Positions 60,301 through 64,000 of a stretch of 64,000 bases of DNA are shown here, piece by piece. Source of the DNA: Camelus bactrianus (taxonomy: Eukaryota; Chordata; Mammalia; Artiodactyla; Camelidae); assembly GCF_048773025.1 (NCBI RefSeq), contig NC_133559.1, positions 9,950,501 through 10,014,500 on the forward strand, in the 5' to 3' direction. Position numbers and translations under genes: made by a program. The notes below the pieces were generated by a model. It was not told the origin of the DNA, did not search any database, and saw nothing but the letters and a program-made list of their open reading frames with translations. Position 1 is the stretch's first letter; each line of letters opens with the position of its first letter.

Positions 60301-63123
60301 TTGGTGGGCCTGGCCAGAGGTTTGTTGATTTTGTTTACTCTTTCAAAAAAGCAGCTCTTGGTTTTATTGATTTTTTTCTGTTGTTTTTTAACCACTATTT
60401 TATTTATTTCCTCCTTGACCTTTATTACTTCTTTTCTTCTGCTACTTTAGGTTTTGTTTATTCTTCTTTTTCTAATTCTTTAGATGGTAGATTTGGTTGT
60501 TTATTTGAGATTATTGTTTTTTGAGGAAGGCCTGTATCACTATGAACTTCCCTCTTACGAATGCTTTTGCTTCATCCCATAGATTTTGTGTAGTTGTATT
60601 TTCATTGCCATTTGTCTCAAGGTATTTTTAAAAATTTCTTCTTTGATTTCATCATTGACCCATTTTTTTTTTAAATTAGTATGTTGTTTAGTCTCTGTGC
60701 AATCTTTTTTTTTTTTTTTTTTCCTCAGTTCTCTTCTTGTGGTTGATCTAGTTTCATGCCACTGTGGTCAGAAAAGATGCTTGAAGTAATTTCTATTCTC
60801 TTCAATTTGTTGAGGCTTGGTTTGTGTCTGAGTATGTGGTCTATCCTAGAGAATGTTCCACGTGCACTTGAAAAGAATGTATATTCTGTTTTTTGGGGAT
60901 GTAATGTTTTGAAAATACAATTAAGTCTAACTGTTCTATTGTATCATTTAGGATCTCTGTTGCCTTATTGATTTTCTGTCTAGAAGATCTGTCCAATGAT
61001 ATTAGAAGGGTGTTGAAGTCTCCTGCTATTATTGTATTCCCATCAATTTCTCCCTTTATGTCTTTTAGTATTTGTTTTATGTATTTAGGTGCTATACTGG
61101 GTGCATGTATGTTAACGAGTTTAATATCCTCTTCTTGCATTTCTCCTTTTATCATTATATAGTGTCCTTCTTTGTCTTTCTTTATGACCTTTGTTTTAAA
61201 GTCTGTTTTGTCTGATATGAGTATTGCTACCCCCGATTTCTTGACATTTCTATTTGCGTGAAATATCTTTTTACATCTCTTCACTTTCAATCGAGGTGTG
61301 TTCTTTGCCCTAAAGTGGGTCTCTTGTAGGCAGCATATTGTATGTTCTCATTTTATTATGCAATCTGCCACTGTATGTCTTTTGACTGGAACATTTAATC
61401 CATTGACATTTACAGTAATTATAAATAGTTGTGTATTTATTGCCATTTTAAACCTATTTTCCAGTTGATCTTGTGTTTCTCCTTTGTTTCTTTCTTTTTC
61501 TTGTTGTTTTTCCATTTGTGGATTGACAATTTTATTTTGTATTATCTTGATTTCTTTCGTTTTAATTTTTGTGACTTTATGGTTTTGATTTGTAGTTATC
61601 CTGTTTTTCAAATATGGTAACCCATTACTATATCTACATTCTATTCTTTAGACTAGTAATCATACAGGCTCAGACACATTCTAAAAAGAAAAACGTCCAC
61701 ACTTTCTTGCTCCTTTCTCCCGCATTTTATGATTTTGATGTCCTCTTTTAGATCTTCATGTTTATTCTTTTGCTGTTCATTGTAGTTGTCACATTTCCAA
61801 TTGTGATTTTCTCTTTTCTGTAGATTTTTGCTTCTTTTTTTATTTAGAGTAGCCTTTTCAATATTTCTTTTAGGATAGATTTAGTATTTCTGTATTCTTT
61901 TAGTGTTTGCTTGTCTGAGAAACTCTTAATATCTCCTTCTATTCTAAATGATAATTTTGCTGGGTAGAATATCTTAGTATGAAGGTTTTTCTCTTTCAAA
62001 ACTTTAAGTATATCTTGCCATTCCATTTTGGTCAGTAACATTTCTGTAGCAAGTCAGCTGATAGCCTTATGTGGGTTCCCTTGTAACTAACTCTTTTGTT
62101 TTTCTCTTGCCTTTAGCATCTTCTGTTTAGCTTTAACTTTGGCCATTTTAATTATAGTATGTCTTGGTGTGGGTCTGTTTGGGTTCATCTTGTTTGGGAC
62201 CCTCTGTGCTTCTTGTACTTGGATATCTCTTTCCTTCTTTAGGTTTGGGAAGTTTTCAACCATAATTTCTTCAAATAGATTTTTGACCCCTTTTTCTCTT
62301 TCTTCTCCTTTTGGGACCCCTATTATGCATAGATTGGCATGCTTTATATTATCCCATATGTCCCTTTATAGTTTTGTTTTTGTTTTTGGTCTGATTTCCT
62401 GATTGGGTGATTTCCATTATTCTGTCTTTCAGATCACTTATTGGTTAATTTGCATTATTTAGCCTGCTATTTATTGCCTTTTTAGTTTGGCTTTCATCTC
62501 AGCAATTGAATTTTCTGATTTTAATTGGCTCCTCTTTATAGTATCTATTTCCTTTTTATAGTAATCTGCATTTTTATCAATAACCTCTCTTAATTCTTTC
62601 AGTGCTGTTTTAGCATCTTTTTGAACTCAAGTTCTGGTAAACTGTAGCAGTCTATTTTCAAGACCTCTCCCTGGGTTCATCTGCTGAAACCTGAGCTTTG
62701 ACAGCCTGTCCCAGCACACAGCAGCTGCCTTGTGTCTCGAGCTTGGGACTGCATAGACCCTCTGTGCTAGCTTCTCTCTGTTCTTTCTGCTGCAGAGCAG
62801 AGCATCGCCTGTGCTGTCCTCCAAGCTTCCGAAGCTCCCCTTCTGTCCCAGCTGACTTCTCCACTGGGAAGGGGGCTTCCTAGGGTGAGGACACTTTTCT
62901 TCCTTCACTGCTCCCACCCTGGGGGCAGGTCTCATCCAATTGTTTTTTCTCATACACAGCTTCATGAAGAGTTGTCTTATAGTTCCACTTGTATAAGATC
63001 TGCCAGAGTTTAGTAGGTATTTTGTGAGAATTGGTCTACATGTAGATGTATTTTTTGATATATTTGTAGGAGAGGGTTAGTGCCACATCCTTCTACTCTG
63101 GCACCTCTATTCAAGCCCCTCCC
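57302..63123 (-). mobile_element. Near full-length, coding-defective L1 (minus strand)
   Basis: About 5.8 kb. On the reverse strand: a 5' start GTGCCAGAGTAGAAGGATGT (near 63105) and a short 5' untranslated region; ORF1 remnants (62640-61850, C-terminal KMEWQDILKVLKEKNL and LSFRIEGDIKSFSDKQ); ORF2 endonuclease (61290-60841, GVAILISDKTDFKTK and GDFNT); reverse-transcriptase text (60159-59779, [20 protein letters not shown] and LILKPDKD); a C-terminal piece (59153-58890, [12 protein letters not shown]); and the 3' untranslated region to 57302. ORF2 is split by many stops and frameshifts, so it is inactive. Flanking TTGATGCGCTT (57288-57298) and TTGATGCTCTT (63124-63134) look like a target-site duplication with one mismatch. 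It faces the CD1A-like gene tail to tail. Confidence 0.9.
58553..58575. repeat. GT microsatellite inside the L1
   Basis: A run of GT units in the ORF2-derived part of the L1. Confidence 0.9.
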
Positions 63124-63134
63124 TTGATGCTCTT

Positions 63135-63395
63135 TTTTTTTCTTTTTTTGAGTTGTAGAAAGAATTTTTCAAGCAATTTTAGGATTACAATAAAAGTGTA
63201 GAATAGAATTTTCCCATATAACCCTTGCCTCCACATATGCATAGGTTTCCCCCAAATCAACACCACTCACCAGACTGGTACAATGTTTTGAAAAGGATGA
63301 CCCTATACTGACACATCATGATCACCCAAGGTTCATAGCTGACCTTAGGGGGCACTCTTGGTGTTGTGTATCCTATGGGTCTGGGATGCTTTTTT
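63135..63395 (-). mobile_element. L1M 3'-end fragment (minus strand)
   Basis: Reverse of an old L1 3' end (TTTTAGGATTACAATAAAAG, CACATCATGATCACCCAAGG), related to the copy at 52935-53310. The 5.8-kb L1 landed beside it. Confidence 0.65.
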
Positions 63396-63399
63396 TGTT

Positions 63400-64000
63400 G
63401 AAAAGTCTTCTCTCTTGGCCAAGAGACCTCACACCTTCCTAGTTCCTTAGAGATTTCTCTGAGCCCCTAAGGAGAAACACATTTCTCCTGACCATTCTTA
63501 TTACCTAACTCTGGAGAACTATTGGGGTGAAAGTATTGTTCCAAGTATTCTAAACAAAAAGAGGGATGCAGAATGTAGGCCTTTATTATTCAGGGTGGTT
63601 CTGGGACAAGGAGCAGAGTTGTCAGCTTGGAGCTTGTTAGAAATAAAGAATCTTGGGCCTCACCATAGGCTTACTGAATCATAATCTGCATTTTAGCAAA
63701 ATCAACAGGGGATTCATAGGAGCATTAACATTTGAGAAGCACTAATATGGGTGATGCCTGAGAGGTAGTAGTGTGAGTGTGTCCCTGAAAAGAAAAGATG
63801 TTCAAGAAAAGGGAATGAGAGTATTGATGCTCAAAACTGAAGTGAGATCAAGGCAAGGGGATTACATAGAACACATTCTTGCTATTAATGGACATTGTAT
63901 TAAAATCACAGGAAACACTGACTTAGTGAAAACTGAGCCATTGCTCCTAAGGGAAATACAAGGTTGCTATCTGATATGCTTCTGGTCACAAGATTTTTGT
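63400..64000. other. Intergenic, no recognised element
   Basis: No coding region. A short MIR-like piece may be present around 63590-63740. Confidence 0.3.

Noticed and set aside
1-64000. CRISPR arrays, operons or prokaryotic mobile systems
   Set aside because: No regularly spaced direct repeats. Introns, SINEs, L1s and OR/CD1 genes show vertebrate nuclear DNA.

Overview
The window is mammalian nuclear DNA, most likely from a camelid (camel, llama or alpaca lineage). Two tRNA-derived SINEs of the camelid Vic-1 type, each between short target-site duplications, point there. So does the cetartiodactyl-type 3' end shared by several L1 copies. Coding density is low and most of the sequence is L1 in various states of decay.

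Left half (1-24.4 kb): an olfactory receptor (OR) cluster of family 10. A minus-strand OR10 gene runs off the left edge. An intact OR10K-type gene (12117-13058, +) and an intact OR10R-type gene (23438-24379, +) follow. All three are single-exon coding regions with intact class II OR motifs. Between them lie L1 fragments, MIRs, a probable solo LTR and unrecognised sequence.

Middle (24.4-53.9 kb): a gene desert with L1 fragments in both orientations, an MLT2-type ERVL LTR, a truncated OR6-like pseudogene on the minus strand, two Vic SINEs and a GC-richer non-repetitive block at 46.7-47.6 kb. At 47638-48168 sits a 531-bp DNA transposon with about 80-bp terminal inverted repeats and a fragment of MULE/MuDR-like transposase. 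This is the most unusual item seen. An internally deleted L1 starts about 15 bp beyond its right end.

Right (53.9-64 kb): a complete six-exon CD1A-like gene on the plus strand (lipid antigen presentation), with canonical splice sites, exon sizes and reading frame. Close downstream is a near full-length but coding-defective L1 in the opposite orientation, then an older L1 3' end.

In human, the CD1 cluster adjoins the OR10/OR6 cluster on 1q23, so the neighbourhood is syntenic. From memory, however, the CD1 genes lie on the OR10T2 side there. Here a CD1A-like gene lies beyond the OR10R and OR6-like end, which hints at local rearrangement or a split CD1 cluster. The OR genes and CD1A share no pathway; they are neighbours only.
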